Shown: piece by piece, positions 26,450 to 35,142 of the stretch
How the letters are laid out: every line of letters begins with the position of its first letter
Numbering within the stretch: the stretch's first letter is position 1
DNA from: Camelimonas fluminis
GTDB lineage: Bacteria > Pseudomonadota > Alphaproteobacteria > Rhizobiales > Beijerinckiaceae
Assembly (NCBI RefSeq): GCF_014656355.1
Contig: NZ_BNCG01000005.1
Location: 11,961 to 75,960 of the forward strand
Reading direction: 5' to 3'
DNA: 64,000 bases
Made by a program: the position numbers and the translations under genes
The notes under the pieces: model-generated
Told to the model about the DNA's origin: nothing
Seen by the model: the letters and a program-made list of their open reading frames with translations, nothing else
Databases searched by the model: none

Positions 26450-26484
26450 AAATGGCCGGGATGCACCCGGCCATTTTTCATTTT
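26450..26484. terminator. bidirectional intrinsic terminator
   Basis: AAATGGCCGGG, loop ATGCA, CCCGGCCATTT, then TTCATTTT. An 11-bp perfect stem with T's on the plus strand and A's before it, located between the converging acyl-CoA synthetase and AhpD-like genes, so it can serve both. Confidence 0.85.
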
Positions 26485-26494
26485 GGCGCCCGGC

Positions 26495-26938
26495 TCAATC
26501 CACCGGATGGATCAGGCGGGAGCTGACAGCGATCCGGTTCCAGACGTTGATGGTTCCGATGGCCACCGTCAAACGCGCCAGGTCCTCCTCAGAAAACACG
26601 CCGCGCACCGACTCATAAACTGCATCCGGAACGCCGGTCTGCGCGACAAGGGTAACGCTTTCCGTCCATTCCAGCGCCGCGCGCTCCCTGGAGTCGAACA
26701 GCGGCGATTCCCGCCAGACGGCGATCAGATGCAACTTGCGATCCGGCAAGCCGGCGGCGAGCGCCTCCTTCACATGCATGTCAACGCAATAGGCGCAGCC
26801 GTTGATCTGCGAGGCCCTGATCTTGATGAGGTGCAACAGGTTCTTGTCAAACCCCGAGTTCAGAACCGCGACCTCCAGCCCATAAACGGCCTTGTAAAGC
26901 GCTGGGGCCGCCGTGGCGATGTTCATCCGTTGCTGCAT
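26495..26938 (-). CDS. carboxymuconolactone decarboxylase/AhpD-like protein
   Basis: 147 residues with the AhpD fold. The redox active site is CAYCVDMH (CxxC plus His, about residues 47-54), the hallmark of alkylhydroperoxidase-like members, so peroxide detoxification is the best guess. ATG 26938 has an AGGAGCGG ribosome site; the open frame to 27025 would overlap the operator. It is divergent from the Rrf2 regulator at 27067 across a perfect palindrome at 27008-27026, so it is probably repressed by that regulator. Confidence 0.85.
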   Translation of the reverse strand: MQQRMNIATAAPALYKAVYGLEVAVLNSGFDKNLLHLIKIRASQINGCAYCVDMHVKEALAAGLPDRKLHLIAVWRESPLFDSRERAALEWTESVTLVAQTGVPDAVYESVRGVFSEEDLARLTVAIGTINVWNRIAVSSRLIHPVD

Positions 26939-27007
26939 GATCCGCTCCTGTTCAGGTTTCCGCGTATTCTTCGGTCGCGGCGCGCCCGCCGCACCAATCA
27001 TCGATAT

Positions 27008-27026
27008 TTTGTATCCACGATACAAA
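27008..27026. promoter_or_regulatory. perfect palindromic operator, AhpD/Rrf2 intergenic
   Basis: TTTGTATC, spacer CAC, GATACAAA. The two 8-bp arms are perfect reverse complements. It is 70 bases upstream of the AhpD-like ATG and 40 bases upstream of the Rrf2 start, ideal for joint autoregulation. The composition (AT-rich in a GC-rich region) supports a real protein-binding site. Confidence 0.75.
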
Positions 27027-27066
27027 CCGGCTATGATGCCGCTGTCAAGCGTGAGGAGTACGACTG

Positions 27067-27561
27067 GTGCGACGTCTGGGAGACGGAGTTGAGGCGGCGA
27101 TGCACTGCGCGCTGGTGCTTGCGGGCCTGCCGGATGGCGCCGTGATCCCGGGGCGGGACCTTGCCGTGCTGTATGACCTGTCGGAGAGCTACCTGCTGAA
27201 GCACCTGCGCGCCCTGACCGCTGCTGGCGTCACCGAGGCGACCTCCGGCCCGCGCGGCGGTTACAGGCTCGCCCGCGATCCCGCCAACATCACCATGCTG
27301 GACGTGGTCGAGGCCATTGATGGCCCCGGCCCTGCGTTCGTGTGCCGGGAAATCCGCCAGTGCGGGCCCGTCGCCAGCAAGGAGCCCTGCAACTACAAGA
27401 AGAACTGCCTGATCAGGGTGCGCATGCTGCAGGCGGAAAAATTGTGGCGCGATTCCCTGCGCGGCCAGACGCTGGCCGATCTGGCCCGGGACGCCGCGCC
27501 CATGATTGATGAAACGACGAAACGCGCCCTCGCCGCTTATGTCGACGCCGCGAAACGGTAG
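27067..27561 (+). CDS. Rrf2 family transcriptional regulator
   Basis: 164-residue winged-helix regulator. GTG 27067 is supported by GAGGAG eight bases upstream. The recognition helix region is AVLYDLSESYLLKHLRALTAAGV, followed by the family wing GPRGGYRLARDPANITMLDVVEAIDG. Four cysteines occur in the region that binds [2Fe-2S] in IscR and NsrR, spread over about 22 residues around position 97 (VCREIRQCGP, then PCNYKKNC), a spacing unlike classical C-x5-C-x5-C. It could sense redox or nitric oxide; the palindrome upstream is its likely target. Confidence 0.85.
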   Translation: MRRLGDGVEAAMHCALVLAGLPDGAVIPGRDLAVLYDLSESYLLKHLRALTAAGVTEATSGPRGGYRLARDPANITMLDVVEAIDGPGPAFVCREIRQCGPVASKEPCNYKKNCLIRVRMLQAEKLWRDSLRGQTLADLARDAAPMIDETTKRALAAYVDAAKR

Positions 27562-27762
27562 AAGGCCCAGGCGGCGCGCCACAGCCCGGGTCCGGCCGAT
27601 AGAAACTTGTCAGTTCAGGTAGTTGAGAAAAATACACTCCAGAAAACCGGAGCGCCCCCTAACCGCCTGATTCAGCATTGCGCCCATGGCGTCGAACGGC
27701 GCCGGAGCGCCATAGCCCGCTGGCGTCCACCAGGTGTGATCGGGGCGCTGTGATCAGCCAAC

Positions 27763-27794
27763 AAAAAAGCCCCGGCGATGGCTCCGCCGGGGCT
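27763..27794 (-). terminator. intrinsic terminator of the CoA-transferase operon
   Basis: On the minus strand, AGCCCCGGCG, loop, CGCCGGGGCT, then six T's. The 10-bp stem is perfect, and it lies about 45 bases past the CoA-transferase stop. Confidence 0.88.
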
Positions 27795-27837
27795 GCGCTT
27801 GCAAGCGCCGGAACGCGACGCGCTCCAGGCTACCGGA

Positions 27838-28923
27838 TCACTTCTTCCATTCCGAGACGACGTCGGCGAGCTTGGCCGAGCCCACCGGACGGACGTTGGA
27901 CGGGGTGGCCGAGAAGCGCGGCGCCGGGGCCGGCTGCACCACGCCGCCGACCTCGACGAACGTCTGACGCGCCTTGAGGTGCGGGTGCTCAATCGCTTCC
28001 GACATGGTCAGAACCGGGCCGTAGCAGATGTCGGTGCCTTCCATGATGGCGTTCCACTCGGCGCGGGTCCTGGTCTTGAACACCGCGGCGATTTTGGCCT
28101 TCTGCTCAGCCCATTTCGACTGGTCCTGCTGGGCGTCGAACACCTGATCGGACAGGCCGGCCTTCTCGCGCAGCAGCGCATAGAACTGCGGCTCGATCGA
28201 ACCGATCGAGACATACTGGCCGTCGCTGGTCTCGTAGGCTCCGTAGAATGGCGCGCCGCCGTCGAGGAAATTGGACTCGCGCTCTTCCTTCCACATCTTC
28301 TGGGCGCGGAATTCGTAGAACATGCTCATCAGCGACACGGCGCCGTCGCACATGGCGGTGTCGACCACCTGGCCCTTGCCGGTGGCGCGGGCGTTGATGA
28401 CAGCGGCGAGAACGCCGACCACCAGATAAAGGGCGCCGCCGCCGAAATCGCCAACCAGATTGAGCGGGGGCACCGGGCGGCCATCCTTCGGGCCGATGGC
28501 GGCCAGGGCGCCGGTGATCGCGATATAGTTGAGGTCATGGCCGGCGGCCTGGGCCAGCGGACCTTCCTGACCCCAGCCGGTCATACGGCCGTAGACCAGC
28601 TTCGGATTGCGCGCCAGCACAACGTCCGGCCCGAGACCCAGACGCTCCATGACGCCTGGACGGAAGCCTTCGATCAGCGCATCGGCGCTGTCCAGCAGTT
28701 CCAGGACGCCTTCGATGCTCTCGGCGTTCTTCAGATCAACGTCGACGACGCGGCGGCCGCGGGCGCTGAACTTCTGGGCGGTGAACTTCGAACCCACGCG
28801 GTCGAGACGGATCACGTCCGCGCCCATGTCGCCGAACATGCCGGCGGCGAACGGCCCCGGACCAATGCCGGCGAACTCAACGATGCGGACACCCTTGAGC
28901 GGGCCAGTTGCTTCAGTCGTCAT
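27838..28923 (-). CDS. CaiB/BaiF CoA-transferase family protein (alpha-methylacyl-CoA racemase-like)
   Basis: 361-residue class III CoA-transferase fold. The N-terminal [19 protein letters not shown] and [11 protein letters not shown], plus [18 protein letters not shown] near residue 130, match alpha-methylacyl-CoA racemase more closely than formyl- or carnitinyl-CoA transferases; the catalytic Asp lies in GHDLNY. It likely epimerises 2-methylacyl-CoAs for beta-oxidation. It is the last gene of a minus-strand operon with acyl-CoA dehydrogenase, phosphotransferase and DUF6285 protein, ending at a strong terminator. Confidence 0.87.
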   Translation of the reverse strand: MTTEATGPLKGVRIVEFAGIGPGPFAAGMFGDMGADVIRLDRVGSKFTAQKFSARGRRVVDVDLKNAESIEGVLELLDSADALIEGFRPGVMERLGLGPDVVLARNPKLVYGRMTGWGQEGPLAQAAGHDLNYIAITGALAAIGPKDGRPVPPLNLVGDFGGGALYLVVGVLAAVINARATGKGQVVDTAMCDGAVSLMSMFYEFRAQKMWKEERESNFLDGGAPFYGAYETSDGQYVSIGSIEPQFYALLREKAGLSDQVFDAQQDQSKWAEQKAKIAAVFKTRTRAEWNAIMEGTDICYGPVLTMSEAIEHPHLKARQTFVEVGGVVQPAPAPRFSATPSNVRPVGSAKLADVVSEWKK

Positions 28924-28977
28924 GCTGTTCTCCTGAGGTATTTCCTGGTCACGGACCCGCGCCAGCTCTGGCCGGCG

Positions 28978-29328
28978 TCAGCGGGCCCACTTCGGATTGT
29001 TGATCTGGAGGGCGCCTTCGCAGGTCTCGCCCAGATGCTGCGCCAGCCCCTCCGTGCGCCAGTCAAGCGTTCCTTCACGGATAGCGTCCGACAGCGCCAG
29101 TTCCATCGCTTCGCGGCTATCGCCGGAAACGAACTGCTTCAGACGCTCAGCCTCGGCGGCGTCAAGATCCTTGCCGAGCAGCAGTTCACGCTCGACCATC
29201 GCCAGCACGTTCGCGGCGACCCTCACATTGAACCAGCGCGCGCCGGAGGATTCGGGCAGGATCTCCCGTTCGAGAAACTCGCGGACGACGGCAACCAGAT
29301 CGGACGATTGCGGCAGACTGGACGGCAT
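28978..29328 (-). CDS. DUF6285-type protein
   Basis: 116 residues, helical and soluble. The pattern FLEREILPE, RVAANVLAMVERELLLG and a C-terminal ALQINNPKW matches the DUF6285 family, which I recall as regularly encoded beside acyl-CoA dehydrogenase and phosphotransferase genes. The stop of the phosphotransferase lies one base upstream of its start, so the two are co-transcribed. No biochemical role is known; its constant company suggests a partner of the phosphotransferase in acyl-CoA metabolism. Confidence 0.78.
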   Translation of the reverse strand: MPSSLPQSSDLVAVVREFLEREILPESSGARWFNVRVAANVLAMVERELLLGKDLDAAEAERLKQFVSGDSREAMELALSDAIREGTLDWRTEGLAQHLGETCEGALQINNPKWAR

Positions 29329-29329
29329 C

Positions 29330-30361
29330 TCAGCCCCTCCGTGTCAGATACTGGTAGAAATCATACAGCGGCTCTTCCATGCGGCGGCCGATGGCGAAGG
29401 CCTCAACCGTGCGCTCGGACGCGTCGCGTTTGTGCGCCTGGCCCTTGAGCAGGCACATCACCGCCCATTTCACCGAGCCCCAGGCTTCCCAGAACTCCAG
29501 ATGGGCCGGATCAACCTTGCGCCCGCTGGCGGCTTCGTAACCGGCTACCAGATCTTCGCGCGTTCCCACGCCGCCGACCGGATGCTTGCCGCCGAAACGC
29601 CAGGTGTTGGTGCACAGCCAGCCCAGATCGGCGATGGGATCGCCAACGCAGGCCAGCTCCCAATCGAGCACCGCGCGGATGCCCTCGGGACCGCAGATGA
29701 TATTGCCCATGCGGAAATCGCCATGGACCACCGAATCGGGAACGCCGCGCGGCAGGTTGGCCTCGGCCCAGGCAAAGGCAACGTCCAGCGCCGGGATGGC
29801 GTAGCCGAAGCCGTGATAAATCTGCTTGTACTTCGCCACCTGCACTTCCGCGCCAAAGGACACGAGAAATGGCAGGCTGGCTGGATCGATGCGATGCAGT
29901 TTGCCGACCGCCTCGCCGCACTGATACGCAAACTTGCTGCGCAACTCCGCGTATTCCGGTTCACGCAACAGCTTGCGGGCGATGGTTTCGCCGGGCACGA
30001 AATCGGTGATGTGGCCCGCGCCAAGGCCATCGCTGGCGTCGAAGGCGACGCGCACCGGCGGCGTGGGCACGCCGGCGGACATGCCGGCCAGCATGAGCAG
30101 GGTTTCATCGCGACCGGCGACGCGCGGCATGCCGGCGCGCGGATGGTCGCTGTCCACGGAAGGCAATTCACCGACCATCTGCAGGATGTAGTCGCGCCTG
30201 TCGCCGTCGACGACAGACGAGAATGCCCAGGTCTGTTTGGTTGCGCCGCCGGTCAGGCGACGCAACTCAAGGATTTCACCGGCTCCGCCGATGCGGCGGG
30301 CGACAACGCGCCCAAGCCGCTCAGCAAGTTCCGCCTGCGAAAAAGGCGCGTTGGAAGTCAT
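29330..30361 (-). CDS. phosphotransferase family protein (ACAD10/11 kinase-like)
   Basis: 343-residue aminoglycoside-phosphotransferase-fold kinase. Catalytic loop VVHGDFRMGNIIC carries the Asp and Asn, followed by AVLDWELACVGDPIADLGW with the metal-binding Asp. In mammalian ACAD10/11 this kinase domain is fused to an acyl-CoA dehydrogenase and phosphorylates 4-hydroxyacyl-CoAs; here the two proteins are separate, adjacent genes, which supports the same role. The start at ATG 30361 lies 17 bases after the dehydrogenase stop. Confidence 0.88.
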   Translation of the reverse strand: MTSNAPFSQAELAERLGRVVARRIGGAGEILELRRLTGGATKQTWAFSSVVDGDRRDYILQMVGELPSVDSDHPRAGMPRVAGRDETLLMLAGMSAGVPTPPVRVAFDASDGLGAGHITDFVPGETIARKLLREPEYAELRSKFAYQCGEAVGKLHRIDPASLPFLVSFGAEVQVAKYKQIYHGFGYAIPALDVAFAWAEANLPRGVPDSVVHGDFRMGNIICGPEGIRAVLDWELACVGDPIADLGWLCTNTWRFGGKHPVGGVGTREDLVAGYEAASGRKVDPAHLEFWEAWGSVKWAVMCLLKGQAHKRDASERTVEAFAIGRRMEEPLYDFYQYLTRRG

Positions 30362-30378
30362 AAGTCGCAGCTACCCGT

Positions 30379-31701
30379 TTACTTGTTGGTCGGGCGACGG
30401 GCTTCCGCCTCGATAGCGCTGTATTCGGCCTTCTTCGGCCCCATGTAGCCGAACAGATAGCCGGCGACCTTGCGCATCTGGATCTCCTCCGAGCCCTCGG
30501 TGATGCGGTAGCGGCGGTGATGACGATAGATGTGCTCGAAGGGCTTGTGGCGTGAATAGCCCATCCCGCCGTGCACCTGCATGGCGCGGTCGGCAGCCTC
30601 GCACACCAGGCGGTTCGCCCAGTAGTTGCACATCGACACCTTGTCGGAGAGCACCTTGGCCACCTCCGGCTTCGCCATCTGGTCCATTTCCCACGCGGTC
30701 TTGCGGATCAGCTGGCGCAGGCCTTCAGCCTGGGTGGCCAGCTCAACCAGCGGGAACTGGATGGCCTGGTTTACCGCGAGCGCTTCGCCGAACGGCTGGC
30801 GCTGGCGGGCGTACTTGACGCTCTCGTTGATGCAGTAGACCGCCGCGCCAAGCGACGAAGCCGCCTGACGGATACGGTTTTCATGCACGAAGTGCTGGGC
30901 CAGGGCCAGGCCGCCGCCAATCGGGCCAAGAATGGCGCTCTCCGGCACCCAGACGTTGCGGATCGTCATGCGCGGATGGTCCGTCGGCATGTTGAACGTC
31001 CACATGTACTCGTCGATGGTGATGCCCGGATCGTTGGCCGGAACCAGGAAGGCGGTGATGCCGGAAGCGTCGCCGTCCTTGCCGTGGCTACGGGCGAACA
31101 TCATGCAGTGGGTCGCCACATGCATGCCGGTGATCCACATTTTTTCACCGTCGATCCGCCAGCCGGCCACGCCGTCACGGGTTTCCTGAACCGCGTGCGT
31201 CTCCATGTGGGTGGCGTCGGAGCCGTGGTGACGGTCGGTCAGGCCGAACGTGATGCGCATCGTGCCGTCGAGCAGCTTCGGAATGAAAGCCTGCTTCTGC
31301 TCCTCGGTGCCGAAATCGCGCAAAATCAGCACGATTGGCTGGTTGCCGACGATGGAGTGCTCGTTCTGCAGATCGTTGTGCAGGCCCAATCCCTTGGAGG
31401 CGAAGTGCTCGCGAATGATCGCCATGCCGAGGTTGGTGCCATCCTGGCCGCCAAATTCTTTCGGCAGGGCGTAACGGAAGTGGCCAGCCTTGTCCGCCAG
31501 ACGCTTGACGCGGGTCAGCAGCGCTTCCCACTCATGGCGCGGCAGCCCCTGGTTCTCGAAATCGGTGCGGGAGTACTCGCGCCGATGATCGAAGAAGCGG
31601 ATATTGTCGTCAGAGTTCTCGATCGGCTTGATCTCGTCCTCGATGAACTTGTCGAGCACGCCCAGATAAGCCTTGATATCGGCCGGAATATTGAAATCCA
31701 T
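30379..31701 (-). CDS. acyl-CoA dehydrogenase
   Basis: FAD enzyme of 440 residues oxidising acyl-CoA to 2-enoyl-CoA. ATG 31701 is chosen for its AGGAGG site; the frame open to 31935 crosses the promoter. Typical parts are MRITFGLTDRHHGSDATHM, WRIDGEKMWITG and the C-terminal QVHGGMGYSRHKPFEHIYRHHRRYRITEGSEEIQ split near residues 375-415, where the catalytic base loop and FAD contact sit. The segment order and company with a kinase resemble ACAD10/11 rather than short-chain enzymes. It is the first gene of the operon and faces the thiolase across a shared regulatory region. Confidence 0.92.
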   Translation of the reverse strand: MDFNIPADIKAYLGVLDKFIEDEIKPIENSDDNIRFFDHRREYSRTDFENQGLPRHEWEALLTRVKRLADKAGHFRYALPKEFGGQDGTNLGMAIIREHFASKGLGLHNDLQNEHSIVGNQPIVLILRDFGTEEQKQAFIPKLLDGTMRITFGLTDRHHGSDATHMETHAVQETRDGVAGWRIDGEKMWITGMHVATHCMMFARSHGKDGDASGITAFLVPANDPGITIDEYMWTFNMPTDHPRMTIRNVWVPESAILGPIGGGLALAQHFVHENRIRQAASSLGAAVYCINESVKYARQRQPFGEALAVNQAIQFPLVELATQAEGLRQLIRKTAWEMDQMAKPEVAKVLSDKVSMCNYWANRLVCEAADRAMQVHGGMGYSRHKPFEHIYRHHRRYRITEGSEEIQMRKVAGYLFGYMGPKKAEYSAIEAEARRPTNK

Positions 31702-32151
31702 ACCTTTTTCCTCCTGAGGCGCCGCAAACGTTGCGCCGCCTTCCTCCCATGCGCCCGAACGGACGCTCATATGGCCACAACTGGCCCCTTGCCCCGGCGC
31801 CATGAAAGGCGCTGCGCCAGGAGGCCACCGTCGCTTTTTTTGCCCTGGCCGAAGGATGATGCCGGCGGAGCTTGACAACATTGACCAAACGATCGTTAGA
31901 ATTTCAAGTGTGTATATGCAAGGAACCGTAAACACCGGGCGGCGGCTGTGAACAGACCGCCGACGCTGTTTTGCGGTTTCTAGCTTGCCGTCGCCAGCCC
32001 TTCTCCAGGGCCCGCAGCACCGCGTCGCTTGCGGCGCAGCGTCACCTCAGGGGCGCCTTGACGTGCAGCCCGCGCGGCAACAAATCCTGACCCAGCGGCG
32101 TCGGCCGTATGGCGCAGATCAAGGGCCGGACTGGCCCGTGGGAGTTAGAAA
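31702..32151. other. divergent regulatory region of the acyl-CoA genes
   Basis: Separates the minus-strand dehydrogenase operon from the plus-strand thiolase. It contains TTGACA at 31872-31877 and TAGAAT at 31897-31902 (19-base spacing, a little long) and a 10-bp palindrome over the second half. The thiolase would have a leader of about 240 bases. No ORF seen. Confidence 0.5.
31888..31897. promoter_or_regulatory. palindromic operator, TetR/FadR-like
   Basis: AACGATCGTT, a perfect self-complementary 10-mer flanked by A/T-rich bases (CCAA on the left, AGAA on the right). CGATCG-centred palindromes like this are common for TetR-type regulators of fatty-acid oxidation. It lies midway between divergent beta-oxidation genes. 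No regulator gene is encoded nearby. Confidence 0.55.
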
Positions 32152-33324
32152 ATGGCAGAAGCTTATATCGTTGCAGCGGCGCGCGTGGCCGGCGGTCGCA
32201 AGGCTGGCCGTCTGAAGGACTGGCACCCGGTCGATCTGGGTTCGGAAGTCATCAACGCCCTCCTTGACCGCACGGGCATTGATCCGAGCCGCGTCGACGA
32301 CGTGATCTGGGGCTGCGTCGGCCAGGCTGGCGAGCAGGCCACCAACGTCGCCCGCAACACCGTTTCGGCCTCGCGTCTTCCGGAAAGCGTTCCGGCCACC
32401 TCGGTTGACCGTCAGTGCGGCTCTTCGCAGCAGGCCCTGCACTTCGCCGCCCAGGCGGTGATGTCCGGCACCCAGGACATGGTCATCGCCGGCGGCGTTG
32501 AGTCGATGTCGCGCGTGCCCATGGGCCTTCCGGCGATCCTGCCGATGAAGAACGGCTTCGGCATCTACAAGAGCCCGCGCATGGAAGCGCGTTATCCGGG
32601 CGTGCAGTTCAGCCAGTTCGCCGGCGCCGAAGCGATCGCCGTCAAGCACGGCCTGAGCAAGGACGCCATGGACGAGTTTGGCTACAACTCGCAGCTCAAG
32701 GCGATCCGCGCCGCCAAGGAAGGCGCCTTCAAGAAAGAGATCGTTCCGGTCGAGGTCACCCTCGATGACGGCACGAAGATCATGCACGACATCGACGAGG
32801 GCATCCGCTACGACGTCACGCTTGACGGCGTGAAGGGCGTGAAGCTGCTGCAGGAAGGCGGCCGCATCACCGCCGCCACCTCCAGCCAGATCTGCGACGG
32901 CTCGGCCGCCATGCTCGTCGTCAACGAGAAGGCGCTGAAGGAGCACAATCTGACCCCGATCGCCCGCGTGCACCACCTCACCGTGGTTGGCGGCGACCCG
33001 GTCATCATGCTCGAGGCCCCGATCGAGGCGACCCGCGTCGCCCTGAAGAAGGCCGGCATGTCGATCAACGACATCGACCTGTACGAAGTGAACGAAGCCT
33101 TCGCTTCCGTGCCGATGGCGTGGCTGAAGGTGCTCGGCGCCGATCCGGAGCGCCTGAACGTCAATGGCGGCGCCATCGCCCTTGGCCACCCGCTCGGCGG
33201 CTCCGGCGCCAAGCTCATGACCACGCTGCTGCACGCCCTGCAGGCGCGCGGCAAGCGCTACGGCCTGCAGACCATGTGTGAAGGCGGCGGCCTCGCCAAC
33301 GTCACCATCGTCGAGCGCCTCTGA
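32152..33324 (+). CDS. acetyl-CoA C-acyltransferase (thiolase)
   Basis: 390-residue thiolase, cleaving 3-ketoacyl-CoA or condensing acetyl-CoA. The acylated Cys lies in SVDRQCGSSQQAL (about residue 89), the catalytic His in NGGAIALGHPLGGSGA (about 348) and the second Cys in QTMCEGGGLAN (about 378), so all active-site residues are present. Start is the first ATG after GGGAG. A strong intrinsic terminator follows. Degradative (FadA/PcaF-like) or biosynthetic (PhaA-like) use cannot be told from sequence; the divergent acyl-CoA dehydrogenase favours degradation. Confidence 0.92.
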   Translation: MAEAYIVAAARVAGGRKAGRLKDWHPVDLGSEVINALLDRTGIDPSRVDDVIWGCVGQAGEQATNVARNTVSASRLPESVPATSVDRQCGSSQQALHFAAQAVMSGTQDMVIAGGVESMSRVPMGLPAILPMKNGFGIYKSPRMEARYPGVQFSQFAGAEAIAVKHGLSKDAMDEFGYNSQLKAIRAAKEGAFKKEIVPVEVTLDDGTKIMHDIDEGIRYDVTLDGVKGVKLLQEGGRITAATSSQICDGSAAMLVVNEKALKEHNLTPIARVHHLTVVGGDPVIMLEAPIEATRVALKKAGMSINDIDLYEVNEAFASVPMAWLKVLGADPERLNVNGGAIALGHPLGGSGAKLMTTLLHALQARGKRYGLQTMCEGGGLANVTIVERL

Positions 33325-33690
33325 TTACCATCATCCCCCGCGGATGGTGACGGGACGCCGGAGAAATCCGGCGTCTTTTATTTTTTCAGATACTTACCAG
33401 AAATTTTTCATTTAAAACATGATCACAACGAATGACGTTGACCCATATCGCGCCAACCAACTTTCACAGGGGCCAAAGCCATGGCGCGGGGTGACGTTAA
33501 TGACAAAATAGATTAAACTCATATATTATCTCATTGTTATATTTATATAAAATAAAAATCATTATCCCCATCCACCCAACAGATCATCGAACCGGAGCCA
33601 CCAATCGAACCAGAGCCCCGTCGGCGGCTTGACCAAAACCCATTCCATCGCGCCAATGGCAGGCCAATAAAAACCGGGAGGAAGCCAGCC
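33325..33690. other. AT-rich intergenic island
   Basis: After the thiolase terminator the sequence is strikingly AT-rich between about 33385 and 33570 (for example TTGTTATATTTATATAAAAT), against a GC-rich genome. It probably holds the promoter of the broken oxidoreductase; it may also be a foreign or regulatory-protein-binding stretch. No ORF. Confidence 0.5.
33354..33386 (+). terminator. intrinsic terminator after the thiolase
   Basis: GACGCCGGA, tetraloop GAAA, TCCGGCGTC, then TTTTATTTTTT. A perfect 9-bp stem with a long T-tract; one of the clearest in the window. Confidence 0.95.
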
Positions 33691-34710
33691 ATGTCGCAGA
33701 CCGCAGCCATCAATCGCCAGATTCTGCTGCTTGAGAAACCGTCAGGAAAGCTGGCGCCCCATCACTTCAAGCTGGTCGATGGCAAGGTTCCCAGCCCTGA
33801 AAATGGCGAGGTGCTGCTGCGCGTGTTGATCGTCTCGCTCGATGCGGCGAACCGCGCATGGATGCAGGCCGCCACCTATCGCTCCTAACTGGGCGCTGGC
33901 GCGGTCATGGCCGGCGGCGCCCTCGCCGAGGTGATCGAATCGCGCGCCGATGGCTTCAAACCCGGCGACCTGGTCTTCGCCGACACCGGCTGGCAGGAAT
34001 ACGCCACTGCGCCGGCCGCAGCCCTGACCAGGCTGGAGCGGGCGGAGCCGCTCAGCCACCTCATCAGCCTGTACACCATCCCCGGCCTCACCGCTTATTT
34101 CGGCCTGCTCAAGGTGGGCCAGGCGAAGGCCGGCGAAACGGTCGTCGTCTCGGCCGCCGCCGGCTCGGTGGGCTCGCTCGTCGGCCAGATCGCCAGGATC
34201 AAGGGCTGCCGGGTCGTCGGCGTGGCTGGCGGCGCGGAGAAGTGCGACTGGCTGGTGCGTGAAATCGGCTTCGACGCCGCAGTCGATTACAAGGCCGGGG
34301 ACTTCCACAAGGCGCTGAAAGCCGCGACGCCAGACGGCGTCGACGTCTATTTCGACAATGTCGGCGGCGACGTGCTGGAAGCCATGCTGTTCCGCATGAA
34401 CGAGCGCGGCCGTATCGCCTGCTGCGGCGCGGTTTCCCAGTACGATACGGCGACGCCGCGCGGCGTTCGTGGCGTTCCCGGCCTGATCGTTGTCCGGCGT
34501 CTGCGCATGGAAGGCTTCATCGTCCACGATTTTTACGACGAGGCCCCGACTGCGCTCGCCGACCTGCGCGCCTGGGCGGCGTCCGGCCAGCTCAAGGTTC
34601 AGGAAGACATTATCGACGGGCTGGAGAATCTCCCCGCGGCCCTGATCGGTCTGCTGGCGGGCGAGAATCGCGGCAAGCGTATGGTCCGGGTGGTGACTGA
34701 CAGGCAATAG
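33691..34710 (+). pseudogene. MDR-family NADP-dependent oxidoreductase interrupted by an in-frame stop
   Basis: Zinc-free quinone oxidoreductase/alkenal reductase type (CurA/PTGR-like), 339 codons in total, the usual family length. ATG 33691 with GGAGGAAG starts MSQTAAINRQILL. At 33886-33888 a TAA follows ATYRS; the same frame continues LGAGAVMAGGALAEVIESRADG and through the nucleotide-binding VSAAAGSVGSLVGQIAR to a normal C-terminus (RMVRVVTDRQ). Homologues carry Gln at that place, so a single C-to-T change from CAA explains the stop. Either a nonsense mutation, a sequencing error, or readthrough/restart at ATG 33907 giving a 267-residue form without the substrate-side N-terminus. Confidence 0.88.
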
Positions 34711-35142
34711 GCGCAACAACCTCCAGCGCCATGTGAGTCTGGCATGTGAGCTCGATGGTGGGTTTCCGCCTGATTCTCTCCGGTCATTCCCTCATCGCCG
34801 GGTGCGCGCCAATGCGTGGGTGGTTGGCCGGGCGCTCCCCTGGCGCCCGCGAACATCGGGGATATGGAGCAAAACATCGATGCGTCAGCCAGATTTTTTC
34901 CCCAGACCTCTGTGTTGACGCATTTTTCTTCAGGAACATGATATCCACGTCCGGGTAGGAACCTGGTCCGGGAATTCGGCGGTGGAGATCCGACAAGGGG
35001 TATTGGCGCCCTGCAAGAAGACAGTCCCGGCCAGCATCGGTTGGCGCCGGCGGGATTGGCGACGCCGCAGGACCAAACAGAACCGTCAGATCGACCGGTC
35101 CGACATGTCCAGACGGGCTCCAGGGATGTTCCAGGAAGGCTC
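34711..35142. other. intergenic, no gene seen
   Basis: Between the broken oxidoreductase and the AsmA-like gene. Short overlapping frames exist on both strands without ribosome sites. The stretch 35090-35120 resembles part of the 21-kb repeat-containing gap. The AsmA promoter should be here. Confidence 0.4.
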
